DNA of 64,000 bases from Chryseobacterium sp. JAH (GTDB lineage: Bacteria; Bacteroidota; Bacteroidia; Flavobacteriales; Weeksellaceae): the NCBI RefSeq assembly GCF_001507335.1, contig NZ_LMAH01000002.1, positions 496,001-560,000 of the forward strand. The letters are read 5' to 3'. Positions within the stretch are counted from its first letter, which is position 1, and every line of letters begins with the position of its first letter. The translations under genes and the position numbers were made by a program. This document shows positions 17,837-25,861 of this stretch, piece after piece. Below the pieces are notes generated by a model, which was not told where the DNA came from, searched no databases, and saw nothing but the letters and a program-made list of their open reading frames with translations.

Positions 17837-17844
17837 CAAAGATA
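17837..17844 (-). promoter_or_regulatory. -7 promoter box of the RarD-like gene
   Basis: TATCTTTG on the minus strand, an exact TAnnTTTG match 33 bases before the TTG start codon. No TTG is seen at the expected -33 distance. Confidence 0.5.
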
Positions 17845-17929
17845 ATAAATATGTGAGCTGAGTTAATCCGCTTGTAGGTCAGATTTCGCATTAAATTTCT
17901 AGACTTCCCTCCGTTAAATTAGAAAACCG

Positions 17930-17937
17930 TAGTTTTG
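17930..17937 (+). promoter_or_regulatory. -7 box directly before a start codon
   Basis: TAGTTTTG, five bases before the ATG at 17943. If it is used as a -7 element, the transcript would begin at or next to the start codon (leaderless). Confidence 0.45.
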
Positions 17938-17942
17938 TCCAG

Positions 17943-18320
17943 ATGTCAAATCTAAAACTCCACTTACCCATTTACAAAGCAATCGTACTGATGCTCGTTG
18001 TGGCGTTTTCACTATCTCCCTGCTCATTGAAGAGAGATGTGTTAGGAATTTTTGATATTCAGCATATTTCTACAGTCAACAAAGTTAAAACAACGACGCC
18101 AACCTTTTCAAGCTGTCAAAGTTTTAGCTCCAATTCGAAAGTTTCAGTTTTTAAGGCTGATTCTAAATTTAAAGACGATTTCTTTTCTGCTCTTTTAAAT
18201 TCATGTAATTACAGTTCTGAAAAGAAAACTCACCGTCTTAAAAACTACTCCGGAAACACTTCCGGAAACAGTCCACCAAAATATATTTTATTTAAAAGAT
18301 TAAAGATAGATATGGTTTAG
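17943..18320 (+). CDS. hypothetical protein with N-terminal hydrophobic segment and three cysteines
   Basis: 125 residues: a membrane or signal segment IYKAIVLMLVVAFSLSPCSLKRD, then a polar Ser/Lys-rich region with two more cysteines (SSCQSF, LNSCNYS) and a basic end PPKYILFKRLKIDMV. No family is assigned with confidence. It precedes the DoxD-DoxA fusion by 47 bases on the same strand, so it may be its operon partner, possibly a small redox- or metal-related membrane protein (inferred from context only). Confidence 0.6.
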   Translation: MSNLKLHLPIYKAIVLMLVVAFSLSPCSLKRDVLGIFDIQHISTVNKVKTTTPTFSSCQSFSSNSKVSVFKADSKFKDDFFSALLNSCNYSSEKKTHRLKNYSGNTSGNSPPKYILFKRLKIDMV

Positions 18321-18367
18321 AATTATTTCTAAATCAATTGTACAAACAATCTTTTAAATATATTTCT

Positions 18368-19381
18368 ATGACAAACAAAATAACAAATCAGACCTCTGAT
18401 GGAGCTGGTCTATATACCTTATCAATCCGTCTCGTAATTGGCTGGACTTACTTTTCAGCATTCTGGCGCAGGCTAATTCTCGAAAACAAATTGACTCCCG
18501 ATGAAGCAGGATATATCGGAGAAAAATTCAATCATTTTTTACCCAATGCTTTAGGAATAAAACCGATTATCGAATATTTGGTTACCCATCCTAATGCACT
18601 GCAAACCTCTATGATTACTTTTACCATTATTGAAGGACTCGTAGGATTGTTTATTATTTTCGGGCTGTTCACCCGATTAATGGCTTTAGGAGTTTTCAGT
18701 TTAGCCATGGGAATACTTTTGGGATCAGGATGGATAGGAACAACCTGCTTAGACGAGTGGCAGATAGGCGTTTTGGGAATTGCTTGCGGATTTACCCTGT
18801 TTCTCACGGGAAGCAGTACTTATTCACTAGATCAACATCTAAGAAACAAGTATCATTTTACTGAGAAAAAATGGTTTAAATGGACAGCCTCTGGTGTTTT
18901 TCCTTTATTAAATCGTAAGAGTTTTAATTTAACAGGATCATTGCTGATTCTTTCACTTACGCTATTTACCAATCAGTATTTTCATGGTGGTGTTTTTGGA
19001 ACCTTACACAATAAATCGGTGAAACCTAAAGTTGAAATATCAAATATTAAAACAAATCAGTCACAGATACAGTTTGAAATTTACAGAACAGAAGGTGTGG
19101 ATGTTTACGGATCATTTCTTATCGGAATTGATTTAATTAACGAAAAAGGAGAAACCATTCACTCCTTAAATAGTGCCGAACTTTCGAAATTCCCAAAGAA
19201 CAACATTCAAAATCATTATGTATCAAAGATAAAACCTGGAAAACACAGTTTAATTATTCCGCTGGGTGCAAAGGCTGATTTAACAATCGATTTAAAAGAA
19301 GTTCCTCTACAAAGCAAAAATATTTCTGTGATCAAACTGACCGATATCAGCGGTACAGAATGGATTGCGAAAACAGAATAA
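18368..19381 (+). CDS. DoxD-DoxA fusion (thiosulfate:quinone oxidoreductase-type membrane protein)
   Basis: 337 residues. Residues about 15-165 form a DoxX/DoxD four-helix membrane domain (LSIRLVIGWTYFSAFWRR, then FIIFGLFTRLMALGVFSLAMG). A linking helix lies near 195-210, and residues about 220-337 form a DoxA-like extracytoplasmic beta domain (VEISNIKTNQSQIQFEIYRT...GTEWIA). In Acidianus the two are separate subunits of thiosulfate:quinone oxidoreductase; here they are one chain. The activity in this organism is inferred from family only. The ATG giving MTNKITNQ is preferred to an upstream TTG. Confidence 0.85.
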   Translation: MTNKITNQTSDGAGLYTLSIRLVIGWTYFSAFWRRLILENKLTPDEAGYIGEKFNHFLPNALGIKPIIEYLVTHPNALQTSMITFTIIEGLVGLFIIFGLFTRLMALGVFSLAMGILLGSGWIGTTCLDEWQIGVLGIACGFTLFLTGSSTYSLDQHLRNKYHFTEKKWFKWTASGVFPLLNRKSFNLTGSLLILSLTLFTNQYFHGGVFGTLHNKSVKPKVEISNIKTNQSQIQFEIYRTEGVDVYGSFLIGIDLINEKGETIHSLNSAELSKFPKNNIQNHYVSKIKPGKHSLIIPLGAKADLTIDLKEVPLQSKNISVIKLTDISGTEWIAKTE

Positions 19382-19417
19382 GTTTAAACTAGTAAAGAAT
19401 ATATATATTCTGACAGC

Positions 19418-19448
19418 AAAAAACCTCTGAAAAATTCAGAGGTTTTTT
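19418..19448. terminator. bidirectional terminator
   Basis: AACCTCTGAA / TTCAGAGGTT stem, with A-run before and T-run after, between the convergent doxDA-like gene and the flavodoxin-fold reductase gene. Confidence 0.85.
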
Positions 19449-19451
19449 CAT

Positions 19452-19982
19452 TTATAAGCGGTCAATAAAATCCAGATAAAGCGGAACACTTCTTTCAATC
19501 CATTCTTTAGAAACATTATGCTCTAAACCATAGTAAACAAAAGGTTTTTGATAATCTGCTTTAATGTACTCGAAACTGAGCTCGAAAGGTCTTGTGAATT
19601 CAATGACAGTATGTCTGTATTTTCCATCAGCTCTGAAATCTTCATCATCAACACCTGCAGATATGGCCAGCGCAACCTTTTTTCCACCAACTTTATATCC
19701 GCTTTTGCTTCCGTATGCCCAACCGTGCAACAACACTCCATCAAACCATTTTTTCAAGAGAGACGGACTGCTGAACCAATAAAATGGAAACTGAAAAATA
19801 ATCTTGTCGTACGCTTCCACCAGTTCCTGTTCTTTTTTTATATCTAATATTTCATCCGGATAAGATTTGTACAGTTCGTGAACCACATACTTTTCGGGAA
19901 ATTTATTCAGTTCTTCCACCCATCTTTTGTTGATTAAAGATTCGTCCATAGTAGGATGAGTTACTATTACTAATGTTTTCAT
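19452..19982 (-). CDS. NAD(P)H oxidoreductase, flavodoxin-like fold (KefF/MdaB type)
   Basis: 176 residues. The family start MKTLVIVTHPTMDESLINKRW (the FMN phosphate loop region), then FQFPFYWFSSPSLLKKWFDGV and the W(A)YGSKSGYKVGGKK segment are diagnostic of the quinone-reductase-like flavodoxin-2 family. It is likely a cytosolic FAD/FMN enzyme reducing quinones or electrophiles. It is divergent from a HxlR regulator 90 bases away, the standard arrangement for electrophile-inducible reductases. A TATTTTTG box (20001-20008, minus strand) precedes it. Confidence 0.9.
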   Translation of the reverse strand: MKTLVIVTHPTMDESLINKRWVEELNKFPEKYVVHELYKSYPDEILDIKKEQELVEAYDKIIFQFPFYWFSSPSLLKKWFDGVLLHGWAYGSKSGYKVGGKKVALAISAGVDDEDFRADGKYRHTVIEFTRPFELSFEYIKADYQKPFVYYGLEHNVSKEWIERSVPLYLDFIDRL

Positions 19983-20000
19983 ATTTTAAAATTTCTTCTA

Positions 20001-20049
20001 CAAAAATAATAAGTGTAACTTACAATTCGGATAGTAGCCACCAATTGTA
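20001..20049. promoter_or_regulatory. divergent control region with inverted repeat (HxlR operator candidate)
   Basis: Inverted repeat TACAATT (20021-20027)-N15-AATTGTA (20043-20049) lies between the two divergent genes. It is directly upstream of the TATTTTTG -7 box (20001-20008, minus strand) of the reductase gene. A second pair, ACTTACA (20018-20024) and TGTAAGT (20065-20071), overlaps it. HxlR regulators usually bind such repeats in the shared intergenic region. Confidence 0.55.
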
Positions 20050-20072
20050 CGGTACTATAAAAAATGTAAGTA

Positions 20073-20435
20073 ATGACTAAAATAAAGGAAACCTCGACCA
20101 ATTTCGCCAACAAAAAAGCTCTTGTAGAAGAGTGTCCGGAGCTCTACGCTTCGAAACTGATTGGCGGACAATGGTCACTGGCGATCTGCAGCTATTTAAT
20201 TAATGGAAAACTGAGATTCGGGGAACTGAGAAAAAGCCTTGGAAATATTACCGAACGCATGCTTACGCTTCAACTTAGAAAACTGGAGGAGGATAAAATT
20301 GTGACAAGAACCGTGTTTGCCGAAGTTCCGCCAAGAGTTGAATATGAACTGACTGAAATTGGCTATCAGCTAAAACCTGTTATCGTAGAACTGGATAAAT
20401 GGGGAACAATGCATAAGTCAAGCATTGAGAATTAA
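20073..20435 (+). CDS. HxlR family transcriptional regulator
   Basis: 120 residues, a winged-helix protein of the MarR-like HxlR family. CPELYASKLIGGQWSLAI has the usual Cys near the N-terminus, a redox/electrophile sensor in several members. LRFGELRKSLGNITERML is the recognition part, RKLEEDKIVTRTVF the wing and VEYELTEIGYQL the end signature. It probably controls the divergent flavodoxin-fold reductase and itself. The ATG at 20073 lies inside the regulatory repeat region, leaving a very short leader. Confidence 0.92.
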   Translation: MTKIKETSTNFANKKALVEECPELYASKLIGGQWSLAICSYLINGKLRFGELRKSLGNITERMLTLQLRKLEEDKIVTRTVFAEVPPRVEYELTEIGYQLKPVIVELDKWGTMHKSSIEN

Positions 20436-20454
20436 GCATATTATAAAATGTCAC

Positions 20455-20640
20455 ATCGGTCAAAATCTGTTTCGGGGGAAGCTTTCCCAAATTGGGACGG
20501 TAAGAAACTGTTTCAGGGGAGACAAAACACGCGTCATATTTCGTTGCCCTGGTTTGGAGGGAGACTTTCCCAAGTTGGGAAAGTTTAAACCATTATCGGT
20601 TAGGCAAAGATACATCCGTGACAGCCTGTCCCTTTATGAA
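20455..20640. repeat. GC-richer intergenic element with repeated palindromes
   Basis: Between the convergent HxlR and MFS genes. It contains a palindrome with ten-base arms, ACTTTCCCAA-g-TTGGGAAAGT (20568-20588), and an earlier partial copy GCTTTCCCAAATTGGGA. It also has two GTTTC(A/G)GGGG words (near 20470 and 20511). GC content is higher than in neighbouring intergenic DNA, and there is no credible ORF. It could be the remnant of a small mobile or REP-like element. Confidence 0.5.
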
Positions 20641-20646
20641 TTCAAC

Positions 20647-20684
20647 AAAAAAAACCTCTGAAATGATCAGAGGTTTTTTTTTTT
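20647..20684. terminator. bidirectional terminator
   Basis: AACCTCTGA / TCAGAGGTT stem with a run of eight A before and eleven T after. It ends the HxlR transcript and, from the other side, the efflux operon. Its core is nearly identical to the terminator at 19418. Confidence 0.88.
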
Positions 20685-22257
20685 AGTGTACGCCACTTAA
20701 ATCTATCTTTTCTTTGCTTTTCCGTTCTCTGATAAACAGGATAAACGGGATACAAACCAGGAAGGCTATTCCCAAATATAGAAACACATCCATATAAGAC
20801 AGCACGGTTGCCTGTTTGGTGACGGTCATATCCAAGACTTTGTAAGCGGCATTCATAGCAGCATCGGGAGTCATTCCTTTAGCAATAAAATTGGCTTTTA
20901 AACCTGCCAGTCGCTGCTGAACATCGAGACTGTCGCCATCGAGATGGGATATTAAATTCACCCTGTACTTTTGGCTGGCGTTGGCAATAAATGTTGTGAT
21001 CGCAGCGATTCCGAAAGAACCACCCAACTGTCGCATCATTCCTGTAAAGGCTGCCCCCTGCCCGATTTCCTGACCTTTCAATGTACTTAATGAAAGCGAA
21101 GTAATCGGAATAAACAGTAAACCAAGTCCCATTCCTCTTACAATCAGCATCCAGAAAAATGCTTCTTTACTGGTGTCAGGCGTTAATATTTTGTAACCCC
21201 AGAAACTGTATACGAAGAAAATGAATAATCCCAATGAAACCAAAATCTGCTGTTTTGCGCCTTTAGAAAGTAACCTTCCGATAATCGGCATCATAAATGC
21301 TGTCGTTAAAGCTGCGGGAATCATTAGGGCTCCGGACTGAAGTGCCGTCCAGCCTAAAATACTCTGCGTATATAAAGGAACAATAAACGTTGAACCATAC
21401 AGACCAAATCCTAACACGAAAGACATCACGGTTCCGATTCTTAAATTTCCATTCTTTAAAACCCGGAGTTCCACAATCGGATATTTAAAGGTCAGTTCTC
21501 GCCACAAGAATAAGATAAATCCTAAAACAGCTGTCGTGGTAAAGGTTACAATCATTCCGCTTTCAAACCAGTCTTCTTCATGACCTCTTTCCAGAATAAA
21601 CTGTAAAGAACCTACCGTTAATGCCAAAAGCATAATCCCTAACCAGTCAACATCTGAAGCTTTACGTTTTTCAGAGAATTTTGGACTTTTTACAAACTGT
21701 AATGTCATCAAAGTCGCTGCAATCCCGATTGGAATATTAATATAAAAAATATACGGCCAGCTGTAATTATCAACAATATATCCTCCCAATGGCGGACCCA
21801 ATGTTGGACCGATAATTACTCCCAAACCGTAGATAGCCTGAGCCATGCTTCGTTTTTCAACGGGATAGGATTCTGTGATGATTGTTTGTGAGGTCACGAG
21901 CAAAGCTCCACCTCCAATTCCCTGGCAAAGTCTGAAAAATACGAGTTCCCAGATATTATCGGCATTTCCGCATAAGAATGAGAAAATAGTAAAGATAATA
22001 ATGGAAGCGGCAAAATAATTTCTTCTTCCAAACTGTTGTGAAAGCCAGCTCGTCATCGGTACCACAATCACGTTACCAATTGCATAAGCTGTAATCACCC
22101 AGCCCACTTCAGAAAGCGTGGCTCCCATGTTCCCCTTCATCTCGTTCAGGGCAACGTTCACAATCGTGGAATCCACAATTTCAAGCAAAGCACAAAGAAT
22201 CGCTGTGATCGTGATGATCACTCTTCGGGCTCCATATTCTACTAATGAATCTTGCAT
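20683..22257 (-). CDS. DHA2-family MFS efflux transporter (EmrB/QacA type)
   Basis: 524 residues with 14 membrane helices. Signature A after helix 2 reads LSQQFGRRNYF, the helix 1 motif LEIVDSTIVNVALNEM is the DHA2 D1 motif, and GPTLGPPLGGYIVDNYSWPYIF is signature C. It exports drugs through a tripartite pump with the HlyD-like adaptor and TolC-like channel encoded upstream. The start is set at MQDSLVEYGARR; a further in-frame ATG 14 codons upstream lies in repetitive non-coding DNA. It is the last gene of the tetR-tolC-hlyD-MFS order. Confidence 0.95.
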   Translation of the reverse strand: MQDSLVEYGARRVIITITAILCALLEIVDSTIVNVALNEMKGNMGATLSEVGWVITAYAIGNVIVVPMTSWLSQQFGRRNYFAASIIIFTIFSFLCGNADNIWELVFFRLCQGIGGGALLVTSQTIITESYPVEKRSMAQAIYGLGVIIGPTLGPPLGGYIVDNYSWPYIFYINIPIGIAATLMTLQFVKSPKFSEKRKASDVDWLGIMLLALTVGSLQFILERGHEEDWFESGMIVTFTTTAVLGFILFLWRELTFKYPIVELRVLKNGNLRIGTVMSFVLGFGLYGSTFIVPLYTQSILGWTALQSGALMIPAALTTAFMMPIIGRLLSKGAKQQILVSLGLFIFFVYSFWGYKILTPDTSKEAFFWMLIVRGMGLGLLFIPITSLSLSTLKGQEIGQGAAFTGMMRQLGGSFGIAAITTFIANASQKYRVNLISHLDGDSLDVQQRLAGLKANFIAKGMTPDAAMNAAYKVLDMTVTKQATVLSYMDVFLYLGIAFLVCIPFILFIRERKSKEKIDLSGVH

Positions 22258-22279
22258 AGTTTTTTTTACGATGTAAAAA

Positions 22280-22530
22280 AGTGAATTGTCAATAGTCAAT
22301 CAACTCCGTGGTCAATTTTCCTTCTTCATTTCCAAATAGCATCAATCCTACTGCATTCTCAATTCATAATTGACTTGCCTCTGCAAAATTGACAATTCAC
22401 TGATATACTTTTATAGATGTGAATGGTAAATTTGTTTCGTCAATCGATAGCGAATTTTAAAGCAGTCAGTTTAAATTGACAGCGAAGCAAATTCACTATT
22501 GACAACAAAGTTTATTGACCTTTCACTATT
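22280..22530. repeat. repeat-rich spacer inside the efflux operon
   Basis: Perfect 14-base inverted repeats AGTGAATTGTCAAT (22280-22293) and ATTGACAATTCACT (22388-22401), plus further GTCAAT/ATTGAC and AATTCAC words up to 22530. No ORF. The GCTTCGCTGTCAATTTAA part (complement strand near 22475-22492) closely resembles 58040-58080, where GCTTGGCTGTCAATTTAA is found. This argues for a dispersed element inserted between the adaptor and the pump genes. Confidence 0.6.
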
Positions 22531-22536
22531 TCAATA

Positions 22537-23640
22537 TTATTTCAAAGAAACTTCTGCTTTCACATTCATTCCTGTTCTCAGTCTTTTGGCAATGTTCGGA
22601 TCCAATTTTACAAAATCGATTTTAATTGGAAGTCTCTGAACCACTTTCACAAAGTTTCCACTTGCGTTATCCGGAGGCAAAATGGAGAATGTAGAACCTG
22701 TTGCAGGAGAGAATGAACTCACCACACCTTCAAAATCGGTATCTGGAAAAGCATCGATCTCGATTTTCACTTTCTGTCCTTCCACCATTTTAGCAACCTG
22801 AGTTTCTTTAAAATTGGCAATTACCCATTTCTGATCATTTTTAACCAAACTGAATAACTGAGAACCCGCCTGCAAAAACTGTCCTGCCTGAATAGGAACT
22901 TTTCCTACAAAACCATCTTCAGGAGCTGTAATTACGGTGTAAGAAAGATTTAATCTCGCACTTTCCACATCCACTTCTCTCTGTTTCGCTACCGAACCGG
23001 CCACTGAAATCTGCTGAGAACTAGCCTCAGTTTGAGAAGAAGCAATTCCGGTTTGCTGTGCAATCTGATTTCTTGTATCAACCAAAACCTGCAACTGCTT
23101 ATCTGCAGACTGTTTTGCAGCCAAAGCCTGCTCATATTGCTGTTCTGTAATTGAATGGTCTTTTACCAAAACTGAATATCTTTTTAAATCCTGAGAAGTT
23201 TTCCAGACGTTTACTTTTGCAGCTTCAATCTGTGCATTCGCTGTTGCTACTGCGGCTTGCGAACTGCTGATATTCTTTGAAGTAGCGTTGGTAGAAGACT
23301 GAGCAGAAGAAATATTGCTTTTCGCTGTCGATAAAGCTGCCTGAGCCTGTTCCAAAGCCATTCTCTGGTCTTTATTATCTAAAATAACCAAAGTATCACC
23401 CTTTTTTACAAACTGATTGTCTTTCACTTTTACTTCTGCCACGTAACCCGAAATTTTAGAAATTACAGGATTCATGTTAGATGCAATCTGAGCGTCATCT
23501 GTTTCTTCATGAACCTGACCGTAAGAATAAGTTCTGTAACCGTAAATTCCACCTACAACGATGATGACGGCTAAAATGATGGGGAAAACTAAACTTTTTT
23601 TCTTTTTAGGTTCAGCTGCTTGAGTATTGTTATTTTCCAT
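22537..23640 (-). CDS. HlyD/EmrA-type membrane fusion protein
   Basis: 367 residues. One N-terminal anchor (VFPIILAVIIVVGGIYGY) after a Lys patch. A lipoyl/barrel-sandwich half NPVISKISGYVAEVKVKDNQ comes next, then a long Ala/Ser/Gln-rich coiled-coil hairpin (about 95-225), then the second lipoyl half TVITAPEDGFVGKVPIQAGQ and a beta barrel to the end. It links the inner-membrane MFS pump to the outer-membrane channel. It lies 19 bases downstream of the tolC-like gene in the operon. Confidence 0.95.
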   Translation of the reverse strand: MENNNTQAAEPKKKKSLVFPIILAVIIVVGGIYGYRTYSYGQVHEETDDAQIASNMNPVISKISGYVAEVKVKDNQFVKKGDTLVILDNKDQRMALEQAQAALSTAKSNISSAQSSTNATSKNISSSQAAVATANAQIEAAKVNVWKTSQDLKRYSVLVKDHSITEQQYEQALAAKQSADKQLQVLVDTRNQIAQQTGIASSQTEASSQQISVAGSVAKQREVDVESARLNLSYTVITAPEDGFVGKVPIQAGQFLQAGSQLFSLVKNDQKWVIANFKETQVAKMVEGQKVKIEIDAFPDTDFEGVVSSFSPATGSTFSILPPDNASGNFVKVVQRLPIKIDFVKLDPNIAKRLRTGMNVKAEVSLK

Positions 23641-23659
23641 TTTGGATATCGTTCTGTTT

Positions 23660-24973
23660 TTATTTGATTGTTAAAGTTCCTGTAGTCTGTAATAGTTTTC
23701 TGTACGCCAGGGCCGCATCCGCTTTTGCATTGATCACTCCGACGTTGGCAGCAATTTGCGCTGCATCAGCATCCAAGAGTTCTGTCATTGTTGCTAAACC
23801 GTTATCGTATTTATTTTTTGTAATTCTGTAATTTTCATTGGCCTGAACCGCAGCTTTTTCAAAAACAGCAATTCTCTTTTTAGAATAATCTGAATTCTGA
23901 TATTCTCTGTTGACTTCTAACTTAATATTGTCATTCATCATTTCATTGGTTGCCGACAACTGCATTTCTCTCGCTTTAGACTGCTTCAAAGCAGAGTTTT
24001 CTTTCCAGAGATTTGATAAATTGTAAGAAACGCCTACTCCAACATTCACTGCATTGTAAATCGTTAAGAATTTAGGAATATCTGCTGCAACATAACCACT
24101 TGTAAACGCTATCGAAGGCAGATTCTCTGCTTTCGCTGATTTCGTTCCTAACTCTGCTGCTTTTCGCTGCTGATCTAAAGCCTGCAGATCTTTACGGTTT
24201 TCTCTGGCTTCATTTAAATAAAAATCAACCGTCTTCACATCATCTGCTTCAGTAATATATTGTTGATCAACTTCAATTTCGGTATTCTCAGGAAGTCCTA
24301 ACAAGAGATCCATATTGATATTGGCAATGTTGTAATTGTTTTGTGCTTCTAATAACTGTAATTCAATGTTCGAAGTCTGAAGATTTGCCTTTAAACGGTC
24401 ATTTCTTGCAATTACTCCGTTGTTCTCAAGCTTAAGAAAAGTTTCATCTCTTTTTTGAGAAGCACTTAAATTTTCTTCTAATACTTTAATCGACTGATTA
24501 GCTTTGAATAAATTATTGTAAGCCTGAGCCACATTGTAAGCAATCGCAACTTTGTCATTTTCCGTGCTTAATTTTGATGCTTCCACCAGATATTTTGCAG
24601 ATTGAATACCGTATTTGATTCTTCCACCGCTATAAATCGGAATACTTAAGTTTGCTGATCCATAAGCAACTTGATGAACTTCCGGTCCCCCTGCACCTGA
24701 TACACCGGGAAGTCTGATGTCAACATTAGGTTTCAATGGTAAGTAAAGATAACTTGCAGAGACTTTTAGTTCGGGAAGCTGTCTGTTTTTTGCTTCCAAA
24801 AGATCAGCGGTTGCTTCTTCTATTTTGGCAGCATCTATTTTTAAACTTTTACTGTTCTGGATTCCCAACTGTACGGCTTCATCAAGGCTGAGCTGTTTTT
24901 TCTCCTGAGCGTGTGTGTACATCATTCCTGCAAGAAGGGACAGTACAAGAACTGAGTTATTTATTCTCTTCAT
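23660..24973 (-). CDS. TolC-family outer membrane efflux channel
   Basis: 437 residues. The signal peptide ends THA|Q. Two outer-membrane-efflux repeats follow (LSLDEAVQLGIQNSKSLKI at the start of the first; ENRKDLQALDQQRKAAELG in the second half). Long coiled-coil helices and the NYRITKNKYDNGLATMTELL motif near the end are typical. Its start overlaps the 3' end of the tetR gene by 17 bases, so translation is probably coupled. Confidence 0.95.
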   Translation of the reverse strand: MKRINNSVLVLSLLAGMMYTHAQEKKQLSLDEAVQLGIQNSKSLKIDAAKIEEATADLLEAKNRQLPELKVSASYLYLPLKPNVDIRLPGVSGAGGPEVHQVAYGSANLSIPIYSGGRIKYGIQSAKYLVEASKLSTENDKVAIAYNVAQAYNNLFKANQSIKVLEENLSASQKRDETFLKLENNGVIARNDRLKANLQTSNIELQLLEAQNNYNIANINMDLLLGLPENTEIEVDQQYITEADDVKTVDFYLNEARENRKDLQALDQQRKAAELGTKSAKAENLPSIAFTSGYVAADIPKFLTIYNAVNVGVGVSYNLSNLWKENSALKQSKAREMQLSATNEMMNDNIKLEVNREYQNSDYSKKRIAVFEKAAVQANENYRITKNKYDNGLATMTELLDADAAQIAANVGVINAKADAALAYRKLLQTTGTLTIK

Positions 24974-25583
24974 AACCTAAAAGGTCTTTTAAAATATGTT
25001 TTATATGTTGTGTAAGCTCGTTGAAATACGTTTCTTCAAAAACCATTTCGTCTTCCTCATTTTTAAGAAAATCTTTGTACATCTGCTTGGCATTCGAAGC
25101 ATAAAATAATGTTCCGCTCACGGTAGAATGCAGTAAATAGATCGGTGGATTTTTAGTGAAAATTCCTTTTTCTAAACCACTTTCCAGAATCTTAGAGTAC
25201 ATGGCGATGAAACTGAGTTTGGTCTCTTTCAGAAATTTAACAATCTGCGGATTGTCGCTGTACAGCTGCTCTCTCTGCATAATCCTGAAGAACATTTTAT
25301 GGTTGCGCACTCTTCCTGCAAACTGATCAACGATTCTCTCTATCTTTTCCCACTCGTTGATATCTGTACGTTCTAAAATTTCATTTGAAAAATACTGGCC
25401 TTCTTTCATTCTGTACTCAACTAATTTCTCGTACAATTTTTCTTTTGAACCGAAATAATAGGAGATCATCGAAATATTAACGTTCGCTGCTTTAGAAATT
25501 TCCCTAGTCGAAGTTCCAGGAAAACCCTTTTCTGCAAAGAGATTCTCGGCCGCAAACAATATATTTTCTTCTTTTGAAATCAT
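24957..25583 (-). CDS. TetR/AcrR family repressor of the efflux operon
   Basis: 208 residues. The N-terminal helix-turn-helix is clear: FAEKGFPGTSTREISKAANV followed by NISMISYYFGSKEKLY. The divergent C-terminal ligand domain contains FRIMQREQLYS. First gene of the operon; a perfect palindrome covers its promoter, so autoregulation of the whole efflux unit is very likely. The ligand is unknown. Confidence 0.95.
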   Translation of the reverse strand: MISKEENILFAAENLFAEKGFPGTSTREISKAANVNISMISYYFGSKEKLYEKLVEYRMKEGQYFSNEILERTDINEWEKIERIVDQFAGRVRNHKMFFRIMQREQLYSDNPQIVKFLKETKLSFIAMYSKILESGLEKGIFTKNPPIYLLHSTVSGTLFYASNAKQMYKDFLKNEEDEMVFEETYFNELTQHIKHILKDLLGYEENK

Positions 25584-25604
25584 TATATGTTATTTTTTCG
25601 GATG

Positions 25605-25645
25605 CAAATGTACATCGAATTTTAACAAAAATCAAACGTTTGATT
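25605..25645 (-). promoter_or_regulatory. promoter and TetR operator of the efflux operon
   Basis: On the minus strand: TTTG (complement of 25633-25636), a 20-base spacer, then TACATTTG (complement of 25605-25612), an exact flavobacterial promoter. The perfect 16-base palindrome AATCAAACGTTTGATT (25630-25645) covers the -33 element. A repressor bound there would block sigma-factor access. The TetR start codon lies 21 bases after the -7 box. Confidence 0.85.
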
Positions 25646-25829
25646 GATTTTTAATTTAGATTTTGAGTATCGGATAAATAGATTTTGGTTATCGAAATGG
25701 TCATTGAAGATTGTAGAATACCTAACCTAGCCTCTTAGATCAGTCTAAATGAAGCCGATTGATAAACATCAAATGTGTCTGATGAGTAAAATTTTCGAGC
25801 ATAACTGCATGCTAGAAATTTTTATTTTA

Positions 25830-25861
25830 AAAAGAAAAAATTCAGACCGAAGTCTGAATTT
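25830..25861 (-). terminator. intrinsic terminator of holB
   Basis: Stem AATTCAGAC / GTCTGAATT with a CGAA loop, followed on the minus strand by TTTTTTCTTTTT. It starts directly at the holB stop codon. Confidence 0.85.

Noticed and set aside
20425..20661. Plus-strand ORF of 78 codons after the HxlR gene
   Set aside because: Composition is that of the palindromic intergenic element; it overlaps the HxlR stop and runs into the terminator.
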